Below, piece by piece: positions 9,386 to 17,145 of a stretch of 64,000 bases of DNA; the first letter of the stretch is position 1; every line of letters starts with the position of its first letter. The position numbers and the translations under genes are program-made. The notes under the pieces were generated by a model. That model saw nothing but the letters and a program-made list of their open reading frames with translations, was not told where the DNA came from and did not search any database. Source of the stretch: CAVXSP01 sp963764505 (GTDB lineage Bacteria > Acidobacteriota > Vicinamibacteria > Vicinamibacterales > SCN-69-37); contig CAVXSP010000001.1 in NCBI GenBank assembly GCA_963764505.1, positions 682,001 to 746,000 on the forward strand, given 5' to 3'.

Positions 9386-9853
9386 GTGAGGATTGAACCG
9401 ACCGTCGTCGAACGCCGGATGATCCTGGCGATCCTGTTCCTGGGCCTGGCGGGCACGGAAATCGAGCTGCTGCTGCTGGAGCACTACGAGGATGCCTGGC
9501 AGTTCGTGCCGCTCGTTCTGATCGCGCTCGGCGCCCTCGTGCTGGCGCGCCACGCGGCGCGGCCGAGGCCGTCCAGCCTTCGCGCGATGCGCGCGACCAT
9601 GGTGGCGTTCATCCTGGCCGGCGGACTCGGCGTCGTGCTGCACTTTCGCGCCAACGTCGAGTTCCAGCGGGAGCTGGATCCGGAGCAGAGCCGGACGGCG
9701 GTCGTCTGGAAGTCGTTGCGCGCCAAGGCTCCGCCGGCACTGGCTCCCGGCGTGATGGTTCAATTGGGCCTGCTCGGCCTCGTGTACGGGTACCGCGATC
9801 CGGCAGGGATCGCGACATCGGAGACCAGGGAACGCTTCAGGAGGACGCCATGA
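9386..9853 (+). CDS. Small multi-pass membrane protein of unknown function
   Basis: A 155-residue protein with four probable membrane segments at about residues 12-31, 38-54, 72-87 and 119-136, and a short basic tail. I recognise no family. The GTG start follows TATCG with a weak upstream purine tract. Its stop overlaps the next ATG (ATGA), implying translational coupling with the helix-hairpin-helix protein. It is the first gene after the promoter at 9139. Confidence 0.6.
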   Translation: MRIEPTVVERRMILAILFLGLAGTEIELLLLEHYEDAWQFVPLVLIALGALVLARHAARPRPSSLRAMRATMVAFILAGGLGVVLHFRANVEFQRELDPEQSRTAVVWKSLRAKAPPALAPGVMVQLGLLGLVYGYRDPAGIATSETRERFRRTP

Positions 9854-10500
9854 CGCTGAAACACCGGGTATCGCTGTTGGGTCTCATCACCTTCTCGGTC
9901 TGGCTGCTGCCGGCCGCCGGCCTCCGGGCGCAGGTGGGCAAGTCGCTGGGAGTGGAGGCCGTGAATGTTGCGCCCGAGAAGGACCTGCTCGGCATGCCGG
10001 GCATGACGCCGGCCATCGTCAAAGGGATCCTGGACAAGCGACCGTTCATGAGCATCACGGATTTCAACACGTTTCTGGTCGGCCAGGGGCTGACGCAGGA
10101 ACAGGCGATGGCGCTCTATCAGAAGGCGTTCGTGCACGTGAACTTGAACACGGGGACGCGCGACGAGATCGTCCTCGTTCCGGGCGCGGGCACGCGAATG
10201 GCGCGGGAGTTCGCCGAATATCGCCCGTGGAAGAGCTGGGCCCAGTTCGATCGCGAGATCGGCAAGTACGTCGGCCAGGAGGCCACCGACAAGCTCAAGC
10301 AGTACGTCTTCATCCCGATGAACGTGAATACGGCCAGCGATGCGGACCTCATGACCATTCCAGGCATGACCTCGAGCCTGCTCGGACAGGTCAAGCAGGG
10401 CCGGCCGTGGGCGTCCCAGGAGCAGTTCGAGCAGCAGATCGGAAAAGCCGCCAACTCCAAGGAAGCGGCGAGGATCTGGCGGTTCCTGGTAATCCAGTAA
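9850..10500 (+). CDS. Exported ComEA-like helix-hairpin-helix protein
   Basis: A 216-residue protein with a signal peptide (residues 1-28, ending LRAQ) followed by three helix-hairpin-helix units of the ComEA type. They begin VNVAPEKDLLGMPGM, VNLNTGTRDEIVLVPGAG and MNVNTASDADLMTIPGM. Such domains bind DNA without sequence specificity; secreted ComEA takes up transforming DNA. Three units with an N-terminal signal instead of a membrane anchor is unlike classical ComEA, so a periplasmic nucleic-acid or structural role is possible. It is coupled by a 4-nt overlap to the membrane protein upstream. Confidence 0.75.
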   Translation: MTLKHRVSLLGLITFSVWLLPAAGLRAQVGKSLGVEAVNVAPEKDLLGMPGMTPAIVKGILDKRPFMSITDFNTFLVGQGLTQEQAMALYQKAFVHVNLNTGTRDEIVLVPGAGTRMAREFAEYRPWKSWAQFDREIGKYVGQEATDKLKQYVFIPMNVNTASDADLMTIPGMTSSLLGQVKQGRPWASQEQFEQQIGKAANSKEAARIWRFLVIQ

Positions 10501-10646
10501 CGAACGATCGCCGGGTGGGTGAGGGTTATCCCGGGGCTCAGCTAGGTCTTCGCCCGCTTCCCGCGTCCCCTGGGCTCGTCGTACCACAGGGGCAGACGCA
10601 ATCCACAGCCCCGGCGCAGAGGCGTCGGGAGCGAAAGGGGCCGGCT

Positions 10647-10796
10647 ATGCTGACCACGATTCTCGTTCTGCTCATCGTGTTGTGGCTGCTCGGGATGGTG
10701 ACGTCGTACACCCTGGGCGGCTTCATTCACATTCTGCTCGTCATCGCCATTGCGATGGTGCTCATCCGCATCATCCAGGGCAGGACGCCGGTGTAG
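10647..10796 (+). CDS. Tiny membrane protein, lmo0937/DUF5670-like
   Basis: A 49-residue protein made of two hydrophobic stretches, a short turn (SYTLGGFIH) and the ending IRIIQGRTPV. This is the hallmark of the lmo0937 family of small membrane proteins, often stress-related and of unknown function. The ATG has AAAGGGG upstream. It is 2 bp from the next small membrane protein, so the two probably form one unit. Confidence 0.8.
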   Translation: MLTTILVLLIVLWLLGMVTSYTLGGFIHILLVIAIAMVLIRIIQGRTPV

Positions 10797-10798
10797 CC

Positions 10799-11011
10799 AT
10801 GAGAGCTATCGCCGTCGTCCTGGTCGTGATCGGACTGGTGGGCCTTGTCTATGGCGGCATCAGTTGGACGCGGCGGGAGCGGGTCGTCGACCTCGGGCCG
10901 GTAGAGGTCACGCAGGAGAAGCACCAGACGATTCCGCTGCCGCCGCTCGTCGGCGGAATCTGCCTCGCTGCCGGCGTCCTGCTCCTGTTCGGCAGCCGTC
11001 GCGCCGCGTGA
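10799..11011 (+). CDS. Small membrane protein, DUF3185-like
   Basis: A 70-residue protein with two membrane helices (about residues 4-21 and 49-65) separated by a short charged loop. The segments GLVYGGISWTRRE and PPLVGGICLAAGVLLL resemble DUF3185 proteins, small membrane proteins of unknown role. It starts 2 bp after the preceding stop. A long palindromic element begins 11 bp after its stop. Confidence 0.7.
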   Translation: MRAIAVVLVVIGLVGLVYGGISWTRRERVVDLGPVEVTQEKHQTIPLPPLVGGICLAAGVLLLFGSRRAA

Positions 11012-11022
11012 GTGGAGGAGTT

Positions 11023-11115
11023 TTCCACAGGAGGGGGACGGGTCTCGAGATGTGGAAAACTCCGGGAATCGGCCGGAGTTTTCCACATCTCGAGACCCGT
11101 CCCCCTCCTGTGGAA
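11023..11115. repeat. Long palindromic repeat element, copy 1
   Basis: Two perfect 43 bp inverted arms (11023-11065 and 11073-11115) flank a 7 nt loop. Within each arm the ends are themselves inverted: TTTTCCACA near the outside and TGTGGAAAA near the centre. Outer-arm sequence is shared with the copy at 47168-47274. As RNA or single-stranded DNA it would form a very stable hairpin. It lies between DUF3185 and the sulfurtransferase gene and could act as a terminator, an mRNA stabiliser or a non-autonomous mobile (REP/MITE-like) element. Confidence 0.9.
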
Positions 11116-11175
11116 CGTCATCTTCACTCTTCAGATAAATCTGGACCAAGGGTAGGCTGTCATCGAGGTCATGCC

Positions 11176-12003
11176 GTGGCAGACTCTGCCAGTCCCCTGA
11201 TCACGCCGGCCGCGCTGGCCGCCGGCCTGGAGCAACCGAATCCGCCGCTCGTTCTCGATCTGCGGCCGGCCGAGTCCTTTGCGCAGGGGCACATCCGCAG
11301 CGCTGTCTCCCTCGACCTCTGGGGGCTGAGCCTGATCGACACCAGCGAGGCGCCGCTGCGCGCGTTCGTCTGGATGATCGGGCATCTCTTCTCGCTGCGC
11401 GGCGTGACACCGGATCGACCGGTCGTGGTCTACGAAGACGATTCGGGCATCCGCGCCGCGCGGGCCTTCTGGTTCCTGGAGTATCTGGGCCACCCCGCCG
11501 TCCGGCTGCTCGATGGCGGCCTCCGGGCCTGGCTCCGCGACGGCTTTCCCGTGACGACCGACGTCACGGCCCCACGGCCGAGCGATTGGCTGGCCACGCC
11601 CGACCCGGCCCGAATCGCCACCTGGCAGGACGTGCGGGATCGCCTCGGCACTTCCGGGACCGTGTTCGTCGACACGCGCAGTGACGGCGAATTCTACGGC
11701 GAGGTCGTTCGCGCCAGGCGCGGCGGTGCCGTCCCGGGAGCCGTCCACGTCGAATGGACCCAGAACCTGTGCGAGGACGGGACCTTCAAGGCCGCGGACG
11801 AGCTGACCGGAATGTATGCCGCCGCGGGAGTCGCACCAGATCGCGAAGTCGTCGCCTACTGCCAGGGGGGCTATCGGGCGGCGCACACCTACGTCGCGCT
11901 CCGGCTCCTCGGCTATCCGCACGTCCGCAACTACCTCGGCTCCTGGAGGGAGTGGGGCGATCGCGAGGATCTGCCGGTCGAGCGGCACGAGCCGCCGGCG
12001 TAG
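11176..12003 (+). CDS. Sulfurtransferase, tandem rhodanese (SseA type)
   Basis: A 275-residue protein of two rhodanese domains. The N-terminal one (about 10-125) has an inactive loop: EDDSGIRAA, with no Cys. The C-terminal one (about 140-265) has the active-site Cys in AYCQGGYRAAH. Such proteins move sulfur from thiosulfate or 3-mercaptopyruvate to acceptors such as cyanide or thioredoxin. CQGGYR matches neither the textbook CRKGVT nor CGSGVT loop, so the donor is uncertain. The GTG start has GAGG seven bases upstream; upstream in-frame sequence runs into the palindrome and is excluded. Confidence 0.85.
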   Translation: MADSASPLITPAALAAGLEQPNPPLVLDLRPAESFAQGHIRSAVSLDLWGLSLIDTSEAPLRAFVWMIGHLFSLRGVTPDRPVVVYEDDSGIRAARAFWFLEYLGHPAVRLLDGGLRAWLRDGFPVTTDVTAPRPSDWLATPDPARIATWQDVRDRLGTSGTVFVDTRSDGEFYGEVVRARRGGAVPGAVHVEWTQNLCEDGTFKAADELTGMYAAAGVAPDREVVAYCQGGYRAAHTYVALRLLGYPHVRNYLGSWREWGDREDLPVERHEPPA

Positions 12004-12034
12004 GGGGCGCCCTGGACGGGCGGACGCGGGCGCT

Positions 12035-12796
12035 TCAGCTTCGGGTGCGCGCCACGGCCTGTTGCGGCACCAGGGGCCATGGACCCCACTGGCCCTGGTA
12101 CCGAACGAGCTCTTCGTTCAGACGCGCCAGATCCGCACGAATCGCCTGAGCGGGCGACCGGCCGAACGCTTCCGCGATCCAGTCGCCCAGCCTGCCGCCT
12201 GGCGGTTCGTACTGAAGGTGGACCGTGATGCGCGTGCCGCCCGAGGCCGGACGGAACCGGACGGAGCCGGCGCTCACGACGTCGGCATGATCGAGGGACC
12301 TCCAGCCGATCAGCTTGTTCTCGACGTCGTTGATGATCTTGGCGTCCCAGTCCACCTGCAGTCCGGCAGGCGCGCGTGCCACCCAGTGCGAGTGCGTCGC
12401 ATCGGTGACGTCCACACGCTCGAGATGGGACATGAAGCGCGGCAGGTTGGACAGGTCCCGCCAGAACCGGTAGGCGACAGCCGGCGCCACGGGCACGACG
12501 ACGGATTCCAGGACGTGAATGCCGCGTGCGCCGCCCAGCGCCGTTCTCGTATCGGTGCTGAAGGAATTGCGTCCCGCGAGCTCGTTGATCGGGCAGTAGC
12601 CGACCAGGCCGCGGACGAGCAGTGCCGTCCCCGTCTGTTCGACCAGCCGCGCGAGCCTGCGGCTGACGAGCCGCCGGACTCTCGCTCGCCCGGTGGGGCG
12701 GCTCACGCCCGCTCTGCGCCGGCTGGCGAGGTAGAGCAGCGCCGCTCCCGCCGCCACCGAGCCGATCCGTTCGACTGTTCCGACGTTGATGCGCAC
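12035..12796 (-). CDS. SRPBCC family protein with N-terminal YgaP-like membrane segment
   Basis: 253 residues. The N-terminal part (about 1-75: INVGTVERIGSVAAGAALLYLASRR then TALLVRGLVGYCPINELAG) matches the DUF2892/YgaP-like membrane module. Residues about 90-240 form an SRPBCC (cyclase/dehydrase) domain with VESVVVPVAPAVAYRFWRDLSNLPRFM and TRITVHLQYEPPGG. The SRPBCC fold binds hydrophobic ligands; the function here is unknown. The GTG start has GGAGG in good position, which fixes it against a longer open frame. Confidence 0.8.
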   Translation of the reverse strand: MRINVGTVERIGSVAAGAALLYLASRRRAGVSRPTGRARVRRLVSRRLARLVEQTGTALLVRGLVGYCPINELAGRNSFSTDTRTALGGARGIHVLESVVVPVAPAVAYRFWRDLSNLPRFMSHLERVDVTDATHSHWVARAPAGLQVDWDAKIINDVENKLIGWRSLDHADVVSAGSVRFRPASGGTRITVHLQYEPPGGRLGDWIAEAFGRSPAQAIRADLARLNEELVRYQGQWGPWPLVPQQAVARTRS

Positions 12797-12910
12797 GCTC
12801 CCTCCTGTCCCTTTGCGCGGGAGTCGTGCAATCGGCGATCCACGAATAGCCCTTCGTGGGCACTTCCTTTGCAACGAACGCCAAGAGGCGGACGCGTCCG
12901 AAAAGCAGAC

Positions 12911-13570
12911 ATGACGAAGTCCCGGAGCGACAAAGAAGGACGTCGAGGCGCCGCCGACGCTCGCCAGTTGGACCGTCTGAAAGCGCGCGCGAAGACGTGC
13001 CGGGCCTGCGGCCTCTGGCGGAACGCCACGCAGACCGTGTTCGGCGCCGGTCCCGTTCCCGCCGAGCTCATGCTGGTGGGCGAGCAGCCTGGCGACCAGG
13101 AGGACCGCGCGGGAGAGCCGTTCGTCGGCGCGGCGGGCCGTGTCCTGGCCAAGGCGCTCGAGCTGGCGGGTATCGATGCCGCGCACGTGTACATCACCAA
13201 TGCGGTCAAGCACTTCAAATGGACGGCGAAGGGGAAGCGCCGCATCCACGAGCGTCCGAACCGCGAGGAGATCCTGGCGTGTCGGATGTGGCTCGACGGC
13301 GAGATTGCCCTGGTCCGGCCGACGGCCCTGGTCGCGCTCGGCGCGACGGCCGCCAGCGTGCTCGCCGGCTCCGCGGTGCGCGTCACACGCGACCGTGGCC
13401 GGCTCATTCCCTCGCCGCTCGCCGGGATGCTGACCGTGACGGTTCATCCGTCCTCCATCCTGCGGGCGCCGACCGATGTCGACCGGCGCGAGGCGATGAG
13501 CCGGTTCGTGGCCGACCTGAAGGCGGTCGCGCGGCGGCTGCGGGCTAGAGCATCAGCATCCCGCCGTTGA
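12911..13570 (+). CDS. udgX: UdgX family uracil-DNA binding protein / glycosylase
   Basis: UdgX excises uracil from DNA and stays covalently attached to the abasic site through a histidine in its KRRIH loop. This 219-residue protein has GEQPGDQED (motif 1), KRRIH with the cross-linking His at residue 113, and VHPSSILR (motif 3). Iron-sulfur cluster ligands include Cys30 and Cys33 (CRAC) and Cys124; family-4 enzymes have another Cys where this protein has VKHF. Its last 26 bp overlap the end of the convergent SDR gene. The ATG is the first good start; no strong ribosome binding site is seen. Confidence 0.92.
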   Translation: MTKSRSDKEGRRGAADARQLDRLKARAKTCRACGLWRNATQTVFGAGPVPAELMLVGEQPGDQEDRAGEPFVGAAGRVLAKALELAGIDAAHVYITNAVKHFKWTAKGKRRIHERPNREEILACRMWLDGEIALVRPTALVALGATAASVLAGSAVRVTRDRGRLIPSPLAGMLTVTVHPSSILRAPTDVDRREAMSRFVADLKAVARRLRARASASRR

Positions 13571-14312
13571 TCTCGATGGTCTCCCCGACGAGATAGCTGG
13601 CGGCGTCGGACGCGAGGAACGCGACCACGGTCGCGCACTCCTCCGCCCGTCCGACCCGGCCAAGGGGGATGCCGGCGACGAATCGGTGCAGCATCTCGGG
13701 CGTCGAGAACGTCTCGTGGAAGGGCGTGGCGATCACGCCCGGGGCGATGGCGTTCACTCTCACGCCCTGTGGGGCCAGCTCCCTGGCCATCGACTTCGTC
13801 AGCGCAATCAAGGCGGCCTTCGCGGCCGCGTAGGCGCCCGCGCCCGGTCCGCCGCCGTTGCGGCCCGCGATGGACGCGACGTTGATCACGCAGCCGCTTC
13901 GTCGCGCGATCATGGACGGCGCCACGGCCTGGGTGCAGAACGCCGCGCTCTTGAGGTTGAGATCGAACACGTCCTGCCAGGTCGCCTCGGTCAGCTCCGC
14001 CAGGGACGAGCGTCTGACCAGCGAGCCGGCGTTGTTCACGAGCACGTCGATCGTTCCGAGCTCGCGTCCGACCCGTGCGACCAGCTCGCGGACCGCGCCG
14101 GTGTCGCGGACGTCCGCGCGCATCGTGATCGCCGTACCGCCACCCGACGAGATGTGCCCCTGCACGGCGGCCGCGCCCGCCTCGTTGGCGTAGTAACCGA
14201 TCGCCACCCGTGCGCCCAGCTCCGCCAGGAGCCGGGCCGTCGCCGCGCCGATTCCCGAGGAGGCGCCGGTCACGAGTGCGACCTTCCCACGGAGGTCGAC
14301 GAGGGGCTTCAT
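13545..14312 (-). CDS. SDR family oxidoreductase (FabG-like)
   Basis: A 255-residue classical short-chain dehydrogenase. It has the NAD(P)-binding TGASSGIG at about residue 15, NNAG at about 93, the catalytic Ser in VINVASIAG, YAAAK as the Tyr-Lys pair, and the ending ASYLVGETIEINGGM. This pattern fits 3-oxoacyl-ACP reductase or sugar/alcohol dehydrogenases; the substrate is not predictable. A TATAAC 8 nt upstream and no ribosome binding site suggest a leaderless message. It is divergent from the M20 peptidase gene and overlaps udgX tail to tail. Confidence 0.9.
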   Translation of the reverse strand: MKPLVDLRGKVALVTGASSGIGAATARLLAELGARVAIGYYANEAGAAAVQGHISSGGGTAITMRADVRDTGAVRELVARVGRELGTIDVLVNNAGSLVRRSSLAELTEATWQDVFDLNLKSAAFCTQAVAPSMIARRSGCVINVASIAGRNGGGPGAGAYAAAKAALIALTKSMARELAPQGVRVNAIAPGVIATPFHETFSTPEMLHRFVAGIPLGRVGRAEECATVVAFLASDAASYLVGETIEINGGMLML

Positions 14313-14320
14313 CGCATGCT

Positions 14321-14326
14321 GTTATA
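14321..14326 (-). promoter_or_regulatory. -10-like element of the SDR gene, leaderless type
   Basis: TATAAC on the minus strand, within TATATAAC, ends 8 nt before the SDR ATG. There is no Shine-Dalgarno. The short divergent gap (61 bp) must also contain the M20 peptidase promoter. Confidence 0.5.
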
Positions 14327-14373
14327 TACCGCCGTGCCTCCGCGCGGTATGCTGCGGGAAATAGGCGAGGACC

Positions 14374-15750
14374 ATGCTGCCCATCATCGACTTCATCCAC
14401 ACGAACCGCGACCGCTACGTCAGCGAGCTCAAGCACTACCTGGCCATCCCCTCAATCAGCGCGCTCTCGATGCACGACGATGACGTGCGGCGTTGCGCCC
14501 GGTGGACGGCCGACGAAATGACGCGGATCGGCCTCGAGAACGTCCGGCTGATTCCGACGCCCGGGCATCCCATCGTTTACGCCGACTGGCTGCACGCGCC
14601 CGGCGCGCCGACGATCCTCTTCTACGGCCACTACGACGTGCAGCCGGTCGATCCCGTGAAGCAGTGGGACTCGCCGCCGTTCGAGCCGACGGTGCGCGAC
14701 GGCGAGATCTACGCGCGCGGCGCCGCCGACGACAAGGGGCAGGTGTTCATGCACCTGAAGGCCGTGGAAGCCCACCTGACGCAGGGCGGCCGGCTGCCGG
14801 TGAACCTGAAGCTCATCGTGGAAGGCGAGGAAGAGGTCGGCTCGCTCCACCTCGACGATTTCGTGCGGGATCACAAGGACGCTCTCGCCGCAGACGTGGT
14901 CGTGATCTCCGACTCGGCGATGTTCGACCGAGGCGTGCCGTCGATCTGCTACTCGCTGCGGGGCCTCGTCTACTACCAGATCGACGTGCGTGGCACGAAG
15001 AGCGATCTGCACTCGGGTGTCTTCGGCGGCGCGGTGGCCAATCCCGCGATGGTACTCGCGCAGATGCTCGCGCAGGTGAAGGACCGCGGCGGGCGGATCA
15101 AGATTCCTGGCTTCTACGACGACGTCCGGCGGCTGTCCGAGGAGGAGCGTCAAGCCTGGAAGAAGCTGCCGTTCAACGAGAAGCGGTACCGGCAGGAGCT
15201 CGGGGCGCCGAGGCTGTTCGGCGAATCGGGCTATACGACGCTCGAGCGCGTCTGGGCCAGGCCGACCTTCGACGTCAACGGCTTGCTGAGCGGGTTCACG
15301 GGTGAGGGGGCCAAGACCGTGATTCCCGCGGTCGCGATGGCCAAGGTCAGCATGCGCCTTGTGCCCGACCAGGAGCCGGACACGATCGCGGCGCTGTTCG
15401 AGGGCTACCTCAAGAAGATCGCGCCGAAAACCGTCGAGGTGACGCTGACCCGTCTGCACGGCGGGCGGCCGTGGATCACCGAGCCGGACAACGCGTTCGT
15501 CCGCGCCGCGGCGCGCGCGATCGAACAGGGCTTCGGCAAGCCGCCGGTGTTCTGCCGCGAAGGCGGATCGATTCCGGTCGTCTCGACCTTCCAGCGCGAG
15601 CTGGGGATCCCGGCCGTGCTGTTCGGAGTCGGTCTGCCGGACGAGAACGCGCACGCGCCGAACGAGAAGCTCGATCTCGGCAACTTCCACGGCGGCATCG
15701 TCTCCGCCGCCATCCTGTACGACGAGATCGCCCGCGCCGCTTCGTCCTGA
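14374..15750 (+). CDS. M20 family dipeptidase
   Basis: A 458-residue zinc metallopeptidase of the M20/M25/M40 group, carnosinase-like (ArgE/DapE/CPG2 superfamily). Metal-binding and catalytic motifs are GHYDVQPVDP, GAADDKGQ, EGEEEVGS, DSAMFDRG, GTKSDLHSG at the dimerisation-domain start, REGGSIPV and ENAHAPNEK near the C terminus. These hydrolyse di- or tripeptides in the cytoplasm; the exact specificity is open. The ATG has GCGAGG upstream. It is a single-gene unit, convergent with the efflux operon. Confidence 0.93.
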   Translation: MLPIIDFIHTNRDRYVSELKHYLAIPSISALSMHDDDVRRCARWTADEMTRIGLENVRLIPTPGHPIVYADWLHAPGAPTILFYGHYDVQPVDPVKQWDSPPFEPTVRDGEIYARGAADDKGQVFMHLKAVEAHLTQGGRLPVNLKLIVEGEEEVGSLHLDDFVRDHKDALAADVVVISDSAMFDRGVPSICYSLRGLVYYQIDVRGTKSDLHSGVFGGAVANPAMVLAQMLAQVKDRGGRIKIPGFYDDVRRLSEEERQAWKKLPFNEKRYRQELGAPRLFGESGYTTLERVWARPTFDVNGLLSGFTGEGAKTVIPAVAMAKVSMRLVPDQEPDTIAALFEGYLKKIAPKTVEVTLTRLHGGRPWITEPDNAFVRAAARAIEQGFGKPPVFCREGGSIPVVSTFQRELGIPAVLFGVGLPDENAHAPNEKLDLGNFHGGIVSAAILYDEIARAASS

Positions 15751-15797
15751 CGGCCCGTGCGGCAGCGCCGGAGTCGCGCGCCCATGGCGCGCGGGTC

Positions 15798-17145
15798 TCA
15801 CTGCGGGAACTGGCCGATCGCCACGAGCAGGTCAAGCTTCGCGCGGCGCAGCGCGTCGGCAGCCCGGGCCGCCGTCGTGTCCGCATCGCGCGCGGAGCGT
15901 TGCGCGTCGATGACCTCGATGTTGGTGGTCGCGCCGAGCTGGAAGGCCGAGGTCGTGATCTGCAGCACGTCGGCGGACTGGCTGGCCGCCTGCTGCGCGC
16001 TCGCGAGCGCCCGATTCGCGCTCTCGACCGCCTCCTGGGCCACGCGCACTTCCGACCTGGCCTGCAGCCCGATCTGCGACAGGGCCAGGCGGCTCTGCTC
16101 GACCTGCACTTCGCGCAGCCCGCGGGCTGCGCGACGCTGTCCGCCCGTGAAGATCGGCTGGACGAACGACACGCTGAGGCGCCAGGTCCGGTTCGGCTGG
16201 AAGAGACCGGACGGCGTGATGTACTGCGGATCGAACGACGCGGCCGCCGTGCCGACCCAGTCGCGCCAGCTGTCGTTCACCAGCCGCTGCGCGGCGCGCT
16301 GGTTCGCCTGCTCGAGCCGCACGTCGGGCCGCGCCTGCATCCACTGCTGCTCGTCGATCGTCGCGGGAGGCTCCAGCGCGGGCTCCGCCGCCGCGTCGAC
16401 GGGCGTATCGGCGGCGACGAGCACGCCGAGGGCTTCCTGATCGCGGCGGAGCGCCATCCGGCTGTTCTCCAGCTGGAGCTCGCTCGTCGAGACCGCTGCC
16501 GCCGCGCGAAGCTCGTTCAGTCGGCTGCCCGCGCCGGCGTTCAGCCGCCGCTGCGCGTAGTCGAGGTGCGCGTGCGCGTTGTCGACCGCCCGCACATCGA
16601 CGTCCACCTGCCGCTGGGCCGCGATCACGGCCAGATACGCCTGGGCGGCCGCAATCGCGACGTCGCGCCGCGTCGCGTCGGTCGCCAGCTGGGCGACTTC
16701 GACCTGATCGCGCGCGTGGGTGACCGCCGCCCAGTCGGCGAGGTTCAGGACCGGCACGGTGGCATCGGCCGAGATCAGCGACTGATTCTGAGGCTGCGTG
16801 ACCCCGCCGCTGAACCCGCGGGCGCTGTCGAGCGTCGTGTTCGTGAACGCCGCGCTGGCGTTCGGCAGCGTGACGGCGCGCGCCTGCCGTACCGAGCAGA
16901 TCCGCCCGCGCGATCGCCGTGGCGGCCTGGGCGACCGTCGGATTGTTCGTGACGGCGCGCTGCACCGCGTCGTTGAACTCGATCTTTGGAATCGCCGGCG
17001 TCTGCGCGAAGGCGCCGATCGGCCCGAGGCCGAGGCAGGCGAGGGCGGCGACGACCGTGATCGCAGCTCGCATGCCGGCGGTGCAGGGGCGCGCCCGGCG
17101 GCGGGTGCCGGCCGAGCCCGGGTGCGCCTGGCGGGGTCTAGGCAT
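15798..17145 (-). CDS. TolC-family outer-membrane efflux protein, frameshifted
   Basis: The outer-membrane channel of the RND operon. After correcting one base it has about 448 residues: an Arg-rich start, a signal sequence (MRAAITVVAALACLGLG...GAFAQ) and two OEP repeats of long coiled helices (ARDQVEVAQLATDATRRDVAIAAAQAYLAV and QARSEVRVAQEAVESANRAL). The frame changes at 16889-16896: deleting one C of GTACCGAG turns DLLGTAG into DLLVRQARAVTLPN, the expected TolC sequence. An error is more likely than a true lesion. ATG 17145 overlaps the pump stop and has GGAGGGAGG; ATG 17073 is the alternative. Confidence 0.85.

Noticed and set aside
9201..9389. 62-codon open frame in the leader after the 9139 promoter
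   Set aside because: No ribosome binding site, no hydrophobic or domain pattern, and composition like non-coding leader.
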